From Stutzerimonas nitrititolerans (GTDB taxonomy: Bacteria > Pseudomonadota > Gammaproteobacteria > Pseudomonadales > Pseudomonadaceae): a stretch of 64,000 nt of DNA. Numbering within the stretch: the first letter of the stretch is position 1; the number at the start of each line of letters is the position of its first letter. The notes beneath the pieces are model-generated. The model did no database searches, was not told the DNA's origin, and saw only the letters and a list, made by a program, of their open reading frames with translations. Both the position numbers and the translations under genes were made by a program. This document shows, one piece after another, positions 9,836 to 19,527 of the stretch. The DNA lies in the NCBI RefSeq assembly GCF_003696285.1, contig NZ_RFFL01000005.1, forward strand, positions 119,736-183,735, written 5' to 3'.

Positions 9836-10705
9836 ATGCGCATTTTCTTGTTCCTGGCGACCAACCTTGCCGTATTGGTCATCGCCAGCATTACCCTGAA
9901 GCTACTCGGGGTGGATCGCTATACGGGCCAGAACTATGGCAGCCTGCTGATTTTCTGCGCGGTGTTCGGTTTCGCCGGCTCGCTGATCTCGCTGTTCATT
10001 TCCAAGTGGATGGCGAAGATGAGCACCCGCACGGAGATCATCAGCCAGCCGCGCACCCGCCACGAGCAGTGGTTGCTGCAGACCGTCGAGCAGCTGTCGC
10101 GCGAGGCCGGCATCAAGATGCCAGAGGTAGGCATCTTCCCCGCCTACGAGGCCAACGCCTTCGCCACCGGCTGGAACAGAAACGACGCACTGGTCGCCGT
10201 CAGCCAGGGCCTGCTCGAGCGCTTCTCACCCGACGAAGTGAAAGCCGTTCTCGCCCATGAGATCGGCCACGTGGCCAATGGCGACATGGTCACCCTCGCC
10301 CTGATCCAGGGCGTGGTGAACACCTTCGTCATGTTCTTCGCGCGGATCTTCGGCAACTTCGTCGACAAGGCCATCCTCAAGAATGAGGACGGCCATGGCA
10401 TCGGCTACTTCGTCGCAACCATCTTCGCCGAGCTGGTGCTGGGCATCCTCGCCAGCATCATCGTCATGTGGTTCTCGCGCAAACGCGAGTACCGCGCGGA
10501 CGAGGCCGGCGCGCAACTGGCGGGCACCGGCGCCATGATCGGCGCGCTGCAGCGCCTGCAGGCCGAACAGGGCGTTCCCGTCGACATGCCCGACAGCCTC
10601 AAGGCCTTCGGCATCAACGGCGCACTGAAGAACGGCCTGGCGGGCCTGCTGATGACCCATCCCTCGCTGGACGACCGCATCGCAGCGCTGCGCCAGCGTG
10701 CTTGA
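9836..10705 (+). CDS. htpX: Inner-membrane zinc metalloprotease HtpX
   Basis: 289 aa. Two N-terminal transmembrane helices (about residues 4-20 and 35-55) are followed by the catalytic motif [12 protein letters not shown] near residue 140, another hydrophobic pair (residues about 150-220) and the third zinc ligand in [13 protein letters not shown]. HtpX works with FtsH in membrane protein quality control. Full length with a normal start. Followed by a clear terminator. Confidence 0.97.
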   Translation: MRIFLFLATNLAVLVIASITLKLLGVDRYTGQNYGSLLIFCAVFGFAGSLISLFISKWMAKMSTRTEIISQPRTRHEQWLLQTVEQLSREAGIKMPEVGIFPAYEANAFATGWNRNDALVAVSQGLLERFSPDEVKAVLAHEIGHVANGDMVTLALIQGVVNTFVMFFARIFGNFVDKAILKNEDGHGIGYFVATIFAELVLGILASIIVMWFSRKREYRADEAGAQLAGTGAMIGALQRLQAEQGVPVDMPDSLKAFGINGALKNGLAGLLMTHPSLDDRIAALRQRA

Positions 10706-10722
10706 GACGGATCGAAGCACCC

Positions 10723-10744
10723 AAGGGCGACGCAAGTCGCCCTT
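10723..10744 (+). terminator. Rho-independent terminator after htpX
   Basis: AAGGGCGAC pairs with GTCGCCCTT across a GCAA tetraloop-like turn and is followed by TTCATTT, 17 nt past the htpX stop. Confidence 0.8.
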
Positions 10745-10789
10745 TTCATTTGTCTATCCTGTTCGAACATCTCCAAGCAAGGAATCACA

Positions 10790-11434
10790 ATGCGCCGGCT
10801 CATAATCGTCTGCTGCGCCCTGCTGACCCTGGTCGGTTGCCAGAGCGCCTATTACTCGGCAATGGAAAAGGCCGGCATCCACAAGCGTGACATTCTGGTC
10901 GATCGGGTCGAAGACGCCCGCGATTCCCAACAGCATGCGAAGGAGCAGTTCAAGGACGCCCTGGAGCGCTATCGCAGCGTCGTCGAGGTAAAGGGTGGCG
11001 ATCTGCAGAAACGTTACGATGCGCTCAACAGCGAGTACGAAGCCAGCGTGGTGAGCGCCCGTGACGTGCGAAGCCGCATCGAGGCCGTGGAAGACGTCGC
11101 CGATGCCTTGTTCAAGGAGTGGGAAGGCGAGCTCAAGCAGTACAGCAATGCCAGCCTGAAAAGCGCCAGCGCCAAGGAGCTCAGCCGCACCCGCGCCGAG
11201 TACCGCACCCTGATTCAACGCATGAAGGCCGCCGAGCAGCGCATCGAACCGGTGCTCAGCGTACTGCGCGACCAGGTTCTTTTTCTCAAGCACAACCTCA
11301 ATGCCCGCGCCATCAGCGCGCTACACGGCGAATACCGCTCACTGCAGGGCAACGTCGACCAGTTGCTGGCCGACATGCAACGCGCCATCGACGAAGCAGA
11401 CACCTTTATCCGCCGCCTTCAGACCGAAGGCTGA
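10790..11434 (+). CDS. DUF2959 lipoprotein
   Basis: 214 aa. It has a signal peptide with lipobox LTLVGC (Cys at residue 17), so it is predicted to be a lipid-anchored envelope protein. Residue +2 after the Cys is Gln, which favours outer-membrane sorting. The mature part is almost entirely charged helix with long heptad-like stretches (for example ASAKELSRTRAEYRTLIQRM), suggesting a coiled coil. It matches the DUF2959 family; function unknown. Isolated behind the htpX terminator. Confidence 0.85.
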   Translation: MRRLIIVCCALLTLVGCQSAYYSAMEKAGIHKRDILVDRVEDARDSQQHAKEQFKDALERYRSVVEVKGGDLQKRYDALNSEYEASVVSARDVRSRIEAVEDVADALFKEWEGELKQYSNASLKSASAKELSRTRAEYRTLIQRMKAAEQRIEPVLSVLRDQVLFLKHNLNARAISALHGEYRSLQGNVDQLLADMQRAIDEADTFIRRLQTEG

Positions 11435-11494
11435 TCGGGACAGATGAGGCGCAGGCCAGGCTGAAACCCCATCAGGACGCGGTTGGCGAGACGA

Positions 11495-12154
11495 TCAGGC
11501 GTGTCGCTGCAACCGGTGAAAGTGCTCCTCCAGCCGCTGCAAGCCGCGCTCGCGCATCCGTGGGTTGGTGGCCAGCACCTCCTTGGCCTCGAGCCGTTCC
11601 ACCTGCCACTCGGCGGCATACAGCGCCATCACCTCGGCGTCACTGACGGCAAAGGGAGGCCCGTCCATTTGCGCCTGTTCGTAATCCAGGGTGACCAGAA
11701 GTTGTTGGCAGCCGGCGGGCAGAATGGCCGACAGGTGCGCCGCGTAGCGCTGACGCATCGGCGGCGGCAAGGCGATCAGGGCGGCGCGATCGTATACGCC
11801 CTGGCAGGCGCTGACATCATCGGCACCGAGCGCGAAAATATCGCCGCAGCGAATCTCCAGCGTGCCCGAACGATAGACCTTGAAAGGCCCGACCTGAGAT
11901 ATCTCGGCCTCGAGCTGCTGCTCGGCGAAAAACGTCTCGACCGCCTTCTGGCTCAACTCCACGCCCAGCACGCTGAAGCCCTCACCGGCGAGCCAGGCCA
12001 GGTCCAGACTCTTGCCGCACAGTGGCACCAGCACCGTCGCACCCTCCTGGAGCTTCAGCCGCGGCCAGTGGCGGCGCAGCCCGGGGTGGACCTGGTCGAG
12101 ATGAAAACCGATGTCGTTGCGGGCCCAACGGCCCTGCCAGAAGTCTGCGTGCAT
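11495..12154 (-). CDS. tpm: Thiopurine S-methyltransferase
   Basis: 219 aa SAM-dependent methyltransferase. The N-terminus [18 protein letters not shown] and the SAM-binding [16 protein letters not shown] are hallmarks of bacterial TPMT, known in pseudomonads for methylating and detoxifying selenite and tellurite. Start 12154 has GGAG 8 nt upstream; the longer open frame was rejected. Same strand as fleR but 123 nt downstream of it, so it is probably a separate unit. Confidence 0.93.
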   Translation of the reverse strand: MHADFWQGRWARNDIGFHLDQVHPGLRRHWPRLKLQEGATVLVPLCGKSLDLAWLAGEGFSVLGVELSQKAVETFFAEQQLEAEISQVGPFKVYRSGTLEIRCGDIFALGADDVSACQGVYDRAALIALPPPMRQRYAAHLSAILPAGCQQLLVTLDYEQAQMDGPPFAVSDAEVMALYAAEWQVERLEAKEVLATNPRMRERGLQRLEEHFHRLQRHA

Positions 12155-12277
12155 GCGGGATGCTCCATTGCCGTGATGACCGCAGCTTAACAGAGCGGAG
12201 AAATCACCCGACGGGTCCAAGCGACACCGAACGTCCGACGCAATGTCGCTCAGGGCTGCCCCCCCCCAGCCGTCCCG

Positions 12278-13684
12278 TCAGCTCGAAAAAAGCGCTGCCT
12301 CTACATCCATTCCGGCATCGCGCATCTGCGCCAGCTTGTAACGCAAGGTTCGTGCACTGATGCCCAGGCGGTCGGCGGTCTCCTTGCGACGGCCGCGTTC
12401 AGCCCGCAGGGTATCGAGGATCAGCTGGAATTCGCGCCGACGCAGGTCCTCGCCCAGCGCTCCGGCCGGCTCGACGGGAGCAGTGCCTTCCGCGCCCCGC
12501 GGCACGCAAGAAGCCGCTTCGACTTGCCCGCTCGCCGCGACCGAAGCGAAGCCGCTCGCCGCATCCAGGCAGAGATCCTCGGGCCGAATCACGCCGCCCT
12601 GCTGCAGGATCAACGCGCGCTGGATGGCGTTGTCCAGTTCGCGAACGTTACCCGGCCAGGCATGGCTGGCCAGGCAATGACGAGCCTCGGGCGAAAGCCT
12701 GGCCGCAGGCTGGCGCATCTTCTCCGCATGCTTGTCGAGCAGGCGCTCGGCCAGCGGCAGGATGTCCGCCACGCGCTCGCGCAGCGGCGCCCAGGCGAGC
12801 GGAAACACCGACAACCGGTAGAACAGATCCTCGCGGAAGCGCCCGCTTCTGACCTCATCGGCCAACTCACGGTTGGTCGTGCCGATGATACGAATATCTA
12901 ATGCGATCGGCTTGCGCGCACCGACGCGCTCGACTTCCCGCTCCTGCAGCACCCGCAACAGCTTGGCCTGCAGCCCCAGCGGCATCTCGGATATCTCGTC
13001 CAGCAGCAGCGTGCCGCCTTCGGCCAGCTCGAATTTGCCCGGCTGCGCCGCTATGGCCCCGGTAAAGGCGCCCTTCTCGTGGCCGAACAGCGTCGCCTCG
13101 AGCATGTTGTCCGGAATGGCCGCACAGTTGATGGCAATGAACGGCTTGTAGGCCCTTGGTGATTGCTGATGGATGTAGCGCGCCAGCACCTCCTTGCCGG
13201 TGCCCGACTCGCCGGAAATCAGCACCGTGGAATCGCTTTGCGCGACCCGTGCCGCCAGCGCCAGCAACTGCCGACTGGCCGGCTCGACGGCAATCGGGCC
13301 CCCATCCGTCTGATCGCTCAGGCGGCCACCGGCGTGCCGTGCCACCAATTCCAGCAGCTTCTTCGGCTCGAACGGCTTGACCAGATAATCCACCGCCCCT
13401 TGACGCATGGCCTCGACGGCCCGCTCGACCGCCGCGAACGCGGTCATCAGCAATACGGGCAACTGTGGATGACGCTGACGGATCAGGCCCTGCAGCGCGT
13501 GGCCATCCATACCCGGCATGTTCACGTCGCTTATCACCAGCTCGAAGGGCTCCTCCTGCAGTGCAAGCAGCGCCGATTCGGCGCTTTCCACCGCACGGTA
13601 GGCATAACCGCCAAGCTCCAGGGTGTCGCCCAGGGCCTCGCGAAGGGCCGGGTCGTCTTCGACCAGCAGAATCCTGACCTTCAT
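12278..13684 (-). CDS. fleR: Flagellar sigma-54-dependent response regulator FleR
   Basis: 468 aa NtrC-type activator of the class III flagellar genes (hook, basal body completion). Domains in order: receiver (residues about 3-120, phospho-acceptor Asp in VISDVNMPGM), AAA+ (Walker A GESGTGKE, sigma-54 contact loop GAFTGA, DEISEMPL), and a Fis-type helix-turn-helix at the end (RKETADRLGISARTLRYKL). The start overlaps the fleS stop as ATGA, so translation is coupled. In P. aeruginosa and P. putida fleR is followed by fliE; here it is followed by tpm. Confidence 0.96.
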   Translation of the reverse strand: MKVRILLVEDDPALREALGDTLELGGYAYRAVESAESALLALQEEPFELVISDVNMPGMDGHALQGLIRQRHPQLPVLLMTAFAAVERAVEAMRQGAVDYLVKPFEPKKLLELVARHAGGRLSDQTDGGPIAVEPASRQLLALAARVAQSDSTVLISGESGTGKEVLARYIHQQSPRAYKPFIAINCAAIPDNMLEATLFGHEKGAFTGAIAAQPGKFELAEGGTLLLDEISEMPLGLQAKLLRVLQEREVERVGARKPIALDIRIIGTTNRELADEVRSGRFREDLFYRLSVFPLAWAPLRERVADILPLAERLLDKHAEKMRQPAARLSPEARHCLASHAWPGNVRELDNAIQRALILQQGGVIRPEDLCLDAASGFASVAASGQVEAASCVPRGAEGTAPVEPAGALGEDLRRREFQLILDTLRAERGRRKETADRLGISARTLRYKLAQMRDAGMDVEAALFSS

Positions 13685-14892
13685 GCCTGCGCCCCGGATG
13701 CACCTGCCGCCAGCAGCGGCAACACCAGCCGCGCGCAAGTGCCGCGCCCAGGCCTGGATCTCAAGCGCAGCTCTCCGGAATGGGCTCGCGCAACGGAGTT
13801 GACCACCGCCAGGCCCAGTCCGGTTCCGGTGGCCTTGGTGGTGAAGAAAGGCTCACCGAGCCGGCTCAGAGTGACGGCGTCCATTCCCGAACCGTTGTCG
13901 CTGATGCAGATATGCAAGGCCACCCCGCGCGAATAGAAATGGATCTTCAAACGTACCGCTCCCGCAGCGGCCTGTACGGCATTTTCGACGAGATTGAGCA
14001 GCGCGCCGACCAGCGTGTCTCGGTTGCAGAGCAGCTCCGCGGAACGCACATCGCACTGCCAGCGCACCGCCATGCCCTGCAGGCGAGGCTCGGCAGCAGC
14101 ACGCAGCGCCGCACACAGCTCGGCGGGCGACAGGCGATCCTGCAGCGGGAGATCGCCACGGGCGAACACCAGCATGTCCCGTACCTGGTGCTCCAGCTCG
14201 TGCAGGCGATCCTTCAGGCGGCCGGCGAAACGCTGCTGCTGTTCGCTGGTCAGGCCACCCTCCTGCAGATGACTGGCATAGAGCAAGGCGGTCGACAGAG
14301 GCGTGCGGATCTGATGCGCCAACGAGGCGACCATCCGACCCAGGGAAGACAGCCTCTCATGGCGGGCGAGCTGCGCTTGCAAGCGGCGGGTTTCGGTCAG
14401 ATCGGTGAGCAGCACCAGCTGCCCCGGCTCGCCGCTCAATGAACGCGTGGCAATGGAGACGCGCCGGCCATCGCGCAGGGAGATTTCATGACCGTCGTCC
14501 TTGCGAGGCGCAAAGCTGCGCGCAATGACGTCGCGCCAGAGCTGCCCGATCAGCGGCACGCCGAACAGCTCGACCGCCACCGGATTGGCTTCGCGCACCA
14601 CGCCATGCCCGTCGATGACGATCACGCCGCCGGGCAACAGATCCACGAGGCTTTGCAGGCGCTTGGCCAGGCGCTCCTTCTCGTCCAGCTCCTGCAGGCG
14701 CTGCAGGCCGGCCTCGGCCAGTTGCCCCGTCAACTCGACGACTCGACGTTCCAGCACATCGCCCGAATCGCCGGATCGCCCTTCCTGAGGCTTGAATCGC
14801 CGGAGCTCGCGCTCGAATCCGAGCACGACTTCAGGTTCGCCGAGGCCGGCGGTCTTCACGGATAGACTGGCAGGTGAATTCACTGTTCTCAC
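13681..14892 (-). CDS. fleS: Flagellar sensor histidine kinase FleS
   Basis: 403-aa cytoplasmic kinase without membrane segments. A PAS domain lies at about residues 75-165 (PGGVIVIDGHGVVREANP), the HisKA box LSSLGRMVASLAHQIRTPLS contains the phospho-His, and the HATPase has N-box LVENAVQAA, DNGSGM and the G2 box GTGLGLAVV. It phosphorylates FleR. The GTG at 14892 is the first start; a second in-frame GTG lies 9 nt later. It follows a sigma-54-like promoter and starts 130 nt behind fleQ. Confidence 0.94.
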   Translation of the reverse strand: MRTVNSPASLSVKTAGLGEPEVVLGFERELRRFKPQEGRSGDSGDVLERRVVELTGQLAEAGLQRLQELDEKERLAKRLQSLVDLLPGGVIVIDGHGVVREANPVAVELFGVPLIGQLWRDVIARSFAPRKDDGHEISLRDGRRVSIATRSLSGEPGQLVLLTDLTETRRLQAQLARHERLSSLGRMVASLAHQIRTPLSTALLYASHLQEGGLTSEQQQRFAGRLKDRLHELEHQVRDMLVFARGDLPLQDRLSPAELCAALRAAAEPRLQGMAVRWQCDVRSAELLCNRDTLVGALLNLVENAVQAAAGAVRLKIHFYSRGVALHICISDNGSGMDAVTLSRLGEPFFTTKATGTGLGLAVVNSVARAHSGELRLRSRPGRGTCARLVLPLLAAGASGAQA

Positions 14893-14930
14893 TCGCGTTC
14901 GTCAAAAAATGAACGATCACGGGTGAGTCA

Positions 14931-14945
14931 GCAAGGATCATGCCC
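14931..14945 (-). promoter_or_regulatory. Sigma-54-type promoter of fleSR
   Basis: On the minus strand GGGCAT-GATCC-TTGC keeps the invariant GG and GC dinucleotides at -24/-12 spacing. It lies about 39 nt upstream of the fleS start. fleSR is a known FleQ/RpoN target in P. aeruginosa. Confidence 0.6.
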
Positions 14946-15021
14946 GGGGCGGGGAAGGAAATACCGAGACGCTGAAGCTGAACCTGAGCCCTTCCGTCTC
15001 CTCGATACTAGAACCGTGAAA

Positions 15022-16488
15022 TCACTCTTCGCCGTCGTCGCGACGATTCATGCCGTACTTGCGCATCTTCTCGACCAGGGTGGTGCGCCGAATGCGCAGC
15101 CGCTCCGCCGCGCGCGCCACAACCCCGCCGGCATCCTCGAGCGCCTGGTGGATGAGCCCCTGCTCGAGGTTGCCCAGGTACTCCTTCAGGTCCAGTCCTT
15201 CGGCAGGCAGCATGGCATGCGCATCGGGTGCGACGATGGGCGCGTTGATGGCGGCGCGCTCTTCCATCTCGTCATGCAGTTCGATGGCGTACTGCTCGTC
15301 GTCATCGTCCACGTGGCGAAACTTCTTCGGCAGTTCCATCACGCCGATCACACCGTAGGGATGCATGATCGCCATGCGCTCTACAAGGTTGGCCAGCTCA
15401 CGCACGTTGCCCGGCCAGTCATGCCGACAGAGCGACATGATCGCCGCCGAGTTGAACCGGATGGAGCCACGCTTCTCATGCTCCATGCGCGATATCAGCT
15501 CATTCATCAGCAGCGGAATGTCCTCGACCCGCTCGCGCAGCGGCGCCATTTCGATCGGGAAGACATTGAGCCGGTAATACAGGTCCTCGCGGAAGCTGCC
15601 ATCCTCGATCATCTTCTCGAGATTCTTGTGGGTCGCGGCGATGATTCGCACGTCGGCGCTCTGGGTGCGATTACTGCCAACGCGCTCGAAGGTGCGTTCC
15701 TGCAACACACGCAGCAACTTGACCTGCATCGGCAGCGGCATATCACCGATCTCGTCGAGAAACAGCGTACCGCCCTCCGCCAGTTCGAAGCGGCCGGCAC
15801 GCGAAGTGATGGCGCCGGTGAAGGCCCCCTTCTCGTGGCCGAACAATTCGCTTTCCAGCAACTCACCGGGGATCGCGCCGCAGTTGACCGGAACGAACGG
15901 ACCACTACGGCGCTTGGAGTGATAGTGCAGATTGCGTGCAACGACTTCCTTGCCGGTGCCCGACTCACCAAGGATCAGGACGCTGGCCTCGGTGTCGGCC
16001 ACCTGCTGCATCATCTGTCGAACGTGCTGCACCGCGCGACTGGTGCCCACGAGGCTGCGAAACAGGTTGGGCTCGCGCTGTCGCCCGCGAGCCCTGGCCT
16101 GGTCGTACACCTCTCGATAAACCTGGGCGCGATGCAAGGAATCGAGCAGTTTGTTGTAGCTTGGCGGCATCTCCAGACTGGTCAGGACCCGCCGACGAAT
16201 ATCTTCGGGCCAGTCGGCCGGCGCGGATTCACCGATCAGCATCAGCGGCAGGTTCTCGTCCCAATTGCTCAACTGTCTGAGCAACTCGACCGCCCCGCCC
16301 GCGCAACCTATCTCACCGAGCATGACGCCGAGAACGGTACGACTGGATTCGAACGAAGCCACCACATCACGCCATTCGCTGCTGGTGCACGCCAGATGAT
16401 CTTCACTGAGAAAATTGAGGATGACTGTCAGATCACGGCGACGGTCAAAGTTATCGTCTATCAACAAAATCTTGGTTTCACGCCACAT
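15022..16488 (-). CDS. fleQ: Master flagellar activator FleQ
   Basis: 488 aa, essentially the length of P. aeruginosa FleQ (490). An N-terminal FleQ/receiver-like domain (residues about 5-120, with no canonical phospho-acceptor aspartate) is followed by a linker, AAA+ (GESGTGKE Walker [18 protein letters not shown]alker B) and a C-terminal Fis-type helix-turn-helix ([19 protein letters not shown]). FleQ drives sigma-54 flagellar promoters, binds c-di-GMP and is opposed by FleN. It has a 400-bp upstream region containing a FleQ-box-like palindrome. Start MWRETKILL at 16488. Confidence 0.97.
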   Translation of the reverse strand: MWRETKILLIDDNFDRRRDLTVILNFLSEDHLACTSSEWRDVVASFESSRTVLGVMLGEIGCAGGAVELLRQLSNWDENLPLMLIGESAPADWPEDIRRRVLTSLEMPPSYNKLLDSLHRAQVYREVYDQARARGRQREPNLFRSLVGTSRAVQHVRQMMQQVADTEASVLILGESGTGKEVVARNLHYHSKRRSGPFVPVNCGAIPGELLESELFGHEKGAFTGAITSRAGRFELAEGGTLFLDEIGDMPLPMQVKLLRVLQERTFERVGSNRTQSADVRIIAATHKNLEKMIEDGSFREDLYYRLNVFPIEMAPLRERVEDIPLLMNELISRMEHEKRGSIRFNSAAIMSLCRHDWPGNVRELANLVERMAIMHPYGVIGVMELPKKFRHVDDDDEQYAIELHDEMEERAAINAPIVAPDAHAMLPAEGLDLKEYLGNLEQGLIHQALEDAGGVVARAAERLRIRRTTLVEKMRKYGMNRRDDGEE

Positions 16489-16891
16489 CTTGTTTATAGG
16501 CTCTAGAGACTGAAAAGGAAGCCTGCGTCGCATCCACGAAGAGAAGACGATCACATCACCGGCAGATAGCCACTAGTTAATTAAAAAAAAGGCGCCCAGT
16601 CAAATTTATGACGTGATTCAACGACCAAAGGATGAGCAGCGCATTCGGCCCTCAAGTCGGGATAAGTTGTCAACCGGATATCGGTAAAAAGACGGACTTT
16701 CGAGGCAAGCCGAAGAACGGCGACAGGCTTGTTCAGCTAAAGCATTTTCGGAGTTTATCGACGCTCTTAGCTGCAAAAGATGTTGTTTCGCTGGAACGTC
16801 CCGGGAGGACTATCGGCATTTGCCTGAAACGGCACAGGCCGAAGAATGTTGGATGCGGTGAACGAACGAGACCTGACTCACCTGATAGAAA
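16489..16891. other. fleQ-fliT intergenic region (403 bp)
   Basis: No gene is supported. On the fleQ strand it holds a FleQ-box-like palindrome, a TTGACT hexamer overlapping it, and an eight-T run followed by TAATTAAC. This AT-rich patch (about 16565-16620) is the likely fleQ promoter area. The exact -10 could not be fixed. A 92-codon plus-strand frame here has no coding signature. Confidence 0.5.
16599..16612. promoter_or_regulatory. Candidate FleQ-binding box upstream of fleQ
   Basis: GTCAAATTTATGAC has the same GTCA-N6-TGAC arms, AT-rich spacer and 14-bp length as the published FleQ box (GTCAATAAATTGAC type). It lies about 111 bp upstream of the fleQ start and overlaps a possible -35 element, so it could mediate autorepression. 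Confidence 0.5.
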
Positions 16892-17188
16892 TCAGCCAAA
16901 CAGCTGGTAGATCTTGGCGGTCCGTTGCGATTGATTGATCTGAATCAACTCACCCGAGACTCGCTGTTGCTCAGCCTGGCAGGTATCGAGCAATTCGCGA
17001 TACAGACCAAGCAGCTCCTGCATCCGCTGGCGCATCACCGCTTCGTCGCGCCTGGGCTCGCTCATTGCCGCCTCGACCACCTGACGACATTCCAGATCGA
17101 GCACGCTGATAGCGGTCCAATCCTGCTGCACCATGGCTTCGCGCAGAGCACTGCCGGTTTCTTCTAGACGCTTGGCTGAGGCATTCAT
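16892..17188 (-). CDS. FliT-like flagellar chaperone
   Basis: 98-aa all-helical small protein of the kind found between fliS and fleQ in pseudomonads (PA1096-like, FliT family). The pattern of Glu/Gln-rich helices (VMRQRMQELLGLYRELLDTC) fits a FliD-type chaperone. In relatives it follows fliD-fliS; those genes are not next to it here, where an unrelated lipoprotein gene lies upstream. Assignment rests on position next to fleQ plus size and helix content. Confidence 0.7.
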   Translation of the reverse strand: MNASAKRLEETGSALREAMVQQDWTAISVLDLECRQVVEAAMSEPRRDEAVMRQRMQELLGLYRELLDTCQAEQQRVSGELIQINQSQRTAKIYQLFG

Positions 17189-17374
17189 GATCGGACTCCG
17201 AGACTATCCAGGCCGGCCGCTGCGGCATCGGTGCCCTACCAGGCTGAAAGAAGCGTTTCGCATCGTTTCAGTCCGCAGGCGCCCTGCACTGCCAACCGGC
17301 TACTCTCTGGATATCGGCCAACTGCCTGCTGCCTTTAACGCTCCGATGCAAAAAGACCGCGCTCAACCCAAGCC

Positions 17375-17809
17375 TCAATGAAGGCCGCGCAGCCCCGTCG
17401 GAACGCTTGGTGCAGCCACCGGCTCCCAGGGGCCGTCGGGTCGTCCGGCGCAGTACCAGCCACCGTCCCAGCGGTAGTAAAGGCGCTCGCGATAGTAGAG
17501 GTCGCGCCCTTCGACCACGTAGACGCTCAGCCGATTATCCCAGTGAGCGGCAGCATGCGGCGGCGGCGCATAGCGCGGATGGCTGCGCTGAGTGGCCGGA
17601 CGCTGGGGCGCCGGTGGCGTGCTGACCGGAGGCGGAACGACCGCGGGCTCGCGAGCATCCGGCAGCCGGGGGCTGGGCTGTGGAACTGGAGGCTGCGCCT
17701 CATAAGGATTTCCCGCACAGGCGCCGATCAGCAGCGCGGCGACCAGCAGGCCGGTGCGCCCGAAAACGCGACCCGTGCGCTGAAGCGATTCCGGTTCCAT
17801 GACCCTCAT
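17375..17809 (-). CDS. Proline-rich putative lipoprotein
   Basis: 144 aa. The N-terminal hydrophobic segment ends in LLIGAC, a lipobox with Cys near residue 31. A Pro-rich linker (PPVPQPSPRLPDAREP, then PPPVSTPPAPQRPATQ) follows, and then a small Trp/Tyr-rich domain (YYRERLYYRWDGGWYCAGRP) that looks like a wall- or surface-associated module. Start 17809 has GAGAGG; the internal ATG at MEPES is an alternative. It sits exactly at the junction between the ccm operon and the fliT-fleQ block, 27 nt after ccmI. Function unknown. Confidence 0.75.
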   Translation of the reverse strand: MRVMEPESLQRTGRVFGRTGLLVAALLIGACAGNPYEAQPPVPQPSPRLPDAREPAVVPPPVSTPPAPQRPATQRSHPRYAPPPHAAAHWDNRLSVYVVEGRDLYYRERLYYRWDGGWYCAGRPDGPWEPVAAPSVPTGLRGLH

Positions 17810-17836
17810 GCGCGACCTCTCGCTACTGGTGGATGA

Positions 17837-19054
17837 TCAGGGCTGGTCGGTTTGATCGATGACCAACTCAGTAGTTTCGCCGCCCTCGGTCAACTGTAGC
17901 GCCTGACTCGCGCCGACCCACTCACCTTTGGTCGCATCACCGCTGCGCGATACGCGCGCGAACAGCCTGACCTGCTCGAAATTGGACAAGCGCAGTTGCG
18001 GCGTCATCGCATCCGCATCGCCAAGACTGACGGTGGCCGGCAGGTCGGCGATGCTCAACCGCTTGACCGCCAACGGCATCGGCGGACCGGACACGGCGCG
18101 CGCGAAGACGAAGACCGCATCGGTCGGTTGCACCTTATCGGCGAGCGTGGCGTCCAGTCGAACGGCGACTTCCAGGGCGACATCCGTCTGCGCCGTTTCC
18201 GGTGCCGCTGCCGGGGCGGCTGGAGCACCCGCCTCGCCAAGCTGTTCCCGGGCACGCTGGATGCCCCCCTGGATCGGTTCACGCGAGGGATCATCCGCTG
18301 GCAGGGTTGCCACCAGCCGCCCCCAGAAGCCGATCGCATCCTGGTAGCGCTCATCCTCATAGGCGGCGATCCCCAGAAGTCCGAGGCTGGTCACTTCATG
18401 GGGATCACCCTGCAGCGCTTCGTCGGTGAGCTTCTGCAGCTGCTCGTTCCACTGCCGATCCCCTGCAAAATACAGCGCCTGAGCCCACTGCCCCAGCAAC
18501 TCCGGCTCCCGGCCCGCCAGGTCGATCAGGCGCGCATAGGCGGTTGCCGCATCGGCCGGACGCTCCAGGCTCATGTAGGTTCGGGCCAGGAAATACCACG
18601 CCTCGGCGGAATCGGGCTGTGCCTGCACCGCCTTTTCCAGGCGCGCGGTCATTTCCTCCATGGTGCGCGGCTGCTCGCCGAACTCACGAGCAAGATGCAG
18701 CCGATCGCTCGCGCCCCAGTGCATGTACAAACCGAAGCCGATCAGCGGCACCAGCACCGCCGCCAGTATCGGCAGGCTCCTGCCCAGCCTGGCACTGCGC
18801 GGCGCATCGCCGTCTTCGGTATCGTCGAGCAGTTCGCGTGCCGCGTCCGCACGACCGGCCTCCAGTTGCTCGTCGGTCAAGGTGCCAGCGTCCCGCTGAG
18901 CGGTCAGCTCAGCCAGGCGCTCCTGGTAAAGCGCCACATTGAGCGCGGTTCGGTCTTCTTCAGCCTGTGCGCGACGACCGCGCAACAGAGGAAACAGGAG
19001 GAAAGCCAGGGCCACCAGCGACAACAGGCCGGCGCCGATCCATAAATCGATCAT
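17837..19054 (-). CDS. ccmI: Cytochrome c maturation protein CcmI (CycH)
   Basis: 405 aa. Two N-terminal transmembrane helices (residues about 3-22 and 95-113) are separated by a cytoplasmic loop ([20 protein letters not shown]). A periplasmic TPR domain follows ([27 protein letters not shown] and further units), then a C-terminal beta-rich domain. It presents apocytochrome c to the CcmF/CcmH ligation complex. The 5' end overlaps ccmH by 4 bp. Confidence 0.95.
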   Translation of the reverse strand: MIDLWIGAGLLSLVALAFLLFPLLRGRRAQAEEDRTALNVALYQERLAELTAQRDAGTLTDEQLEAGRADAARELLDDTEDGDAPRSARLGRSLPILAAVLVPLIGFGLYMHWGASDRLHLAREFGEQPRTMEEMTARLEKAVQAQPDSAEAWYFLARTYMSLERPADAATAYARLIDLAGREPELLGQWAQALYFAGDRQWNEQLQKLTDEALQGDPHEVTSLGLLGIAAYEDERYQDAIGFWGRLVATLPADDPSREPIQGGIQRAREQLGEAGAPAAPAAAPETAQTDVALEVAVRLDATLADKVQPTDAVFVFARAVSGPPMPLAVKRLSIADLPATVSLGDADAMTPQLRLSNFEQVRLFARVSRSGDATKGEWVGASQALQLTEGGETTELVIDQTDQP

Positions 19055-19527
19055 GAGTCTTCTTTATCCAGCAGCGTGGCGAGGCGTGCACGCTCGGCCT
19101 CGGAAAGGGTGTGAGTGTCTTTGCCAGGGCCATTGGCGCGTCGACGCCGTACCAGAATCGAGGCGAGCACGCCAAAACCCAGTACTAGCAGCGCAACAGG
19201 GCCATACCAGAGCACCAGTGTCTTGGCGTTGACGGGCGGGTTGTAACGTACAAAGTCGCCGTAACGATCCACCAGGAAGTCGACGATCTGATCGTTGTTC
19301 TGTCCCTCTTCCAGCATCCGGAAGATTTCCCGCCGCAGGTCCATGGCAATGGGTGCATTGGAATCGGCGATATTCTGGTTCTGGCACTTGGGGCAACGCA
19401 GCTCCTCGGTCAGGGTGCGGTAGCGTTCGCGCTCGGCCTCGTCGCGAAACTCATAGGTATCGATCGCGGCAAGAACGCTGGAGCTGATCACAAGGCCCAG
19501 CAGGGCCGCAGCCAGGAAACGCATCAT
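19051..19527 (-). CDS. ccmH: Cytochrome c maturation protein CcmH (CcmL type)
   Basis: 158 aa. Signal peptide, then the redox motif LRCPKCQNQ (Cys45, Cys48) in a periplasmic helical domain, then a membrane helix near residue 105 and a short cytoplasmic tail. It reduces the apocytochrome CXXCH disulfide. It overlaps both ccmG and ccmI by 4 bp, a fully coupled arrangement. Confidence 0.96.
   Translation of the reverse strand: MMRFLAAALLGLVISSSVLAAIDTYEFRDEAERERYRTLTEELRCPKCQNQNIADSNAPIAMDLRREIFRMLEEGQNNDQIVDFLVDRYGDFVRYNPPVNAKTLVLWYGPVALLVLGFGVLASILVRRRRANGPGKDTHTLSEAERARLATLLDKEDS

Noticed and set aside
12259..12267. Run of nine C between fleR and tpm
   Set aside because: Lies outside both genes and any visible promoter element, so slippage would have no obvious effect.
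13163..13936. Long plus-strand frames opposite fleR, fleS, cheA, flhA and other genes (200-800 codons)
   Set aside because: They mirror high-GC coding regions on the minus strand, are rich in His, Arg and Gln, and show no domains. They are ordinary antisense shadows.
16632..16910. 92-codon plus-strand frame in the fleQ-fliT gap
   Set aside because: No family features, no convincing ribosome site, and it runs into the fliT 3' end on the opposite strand. The area looks regulatory.
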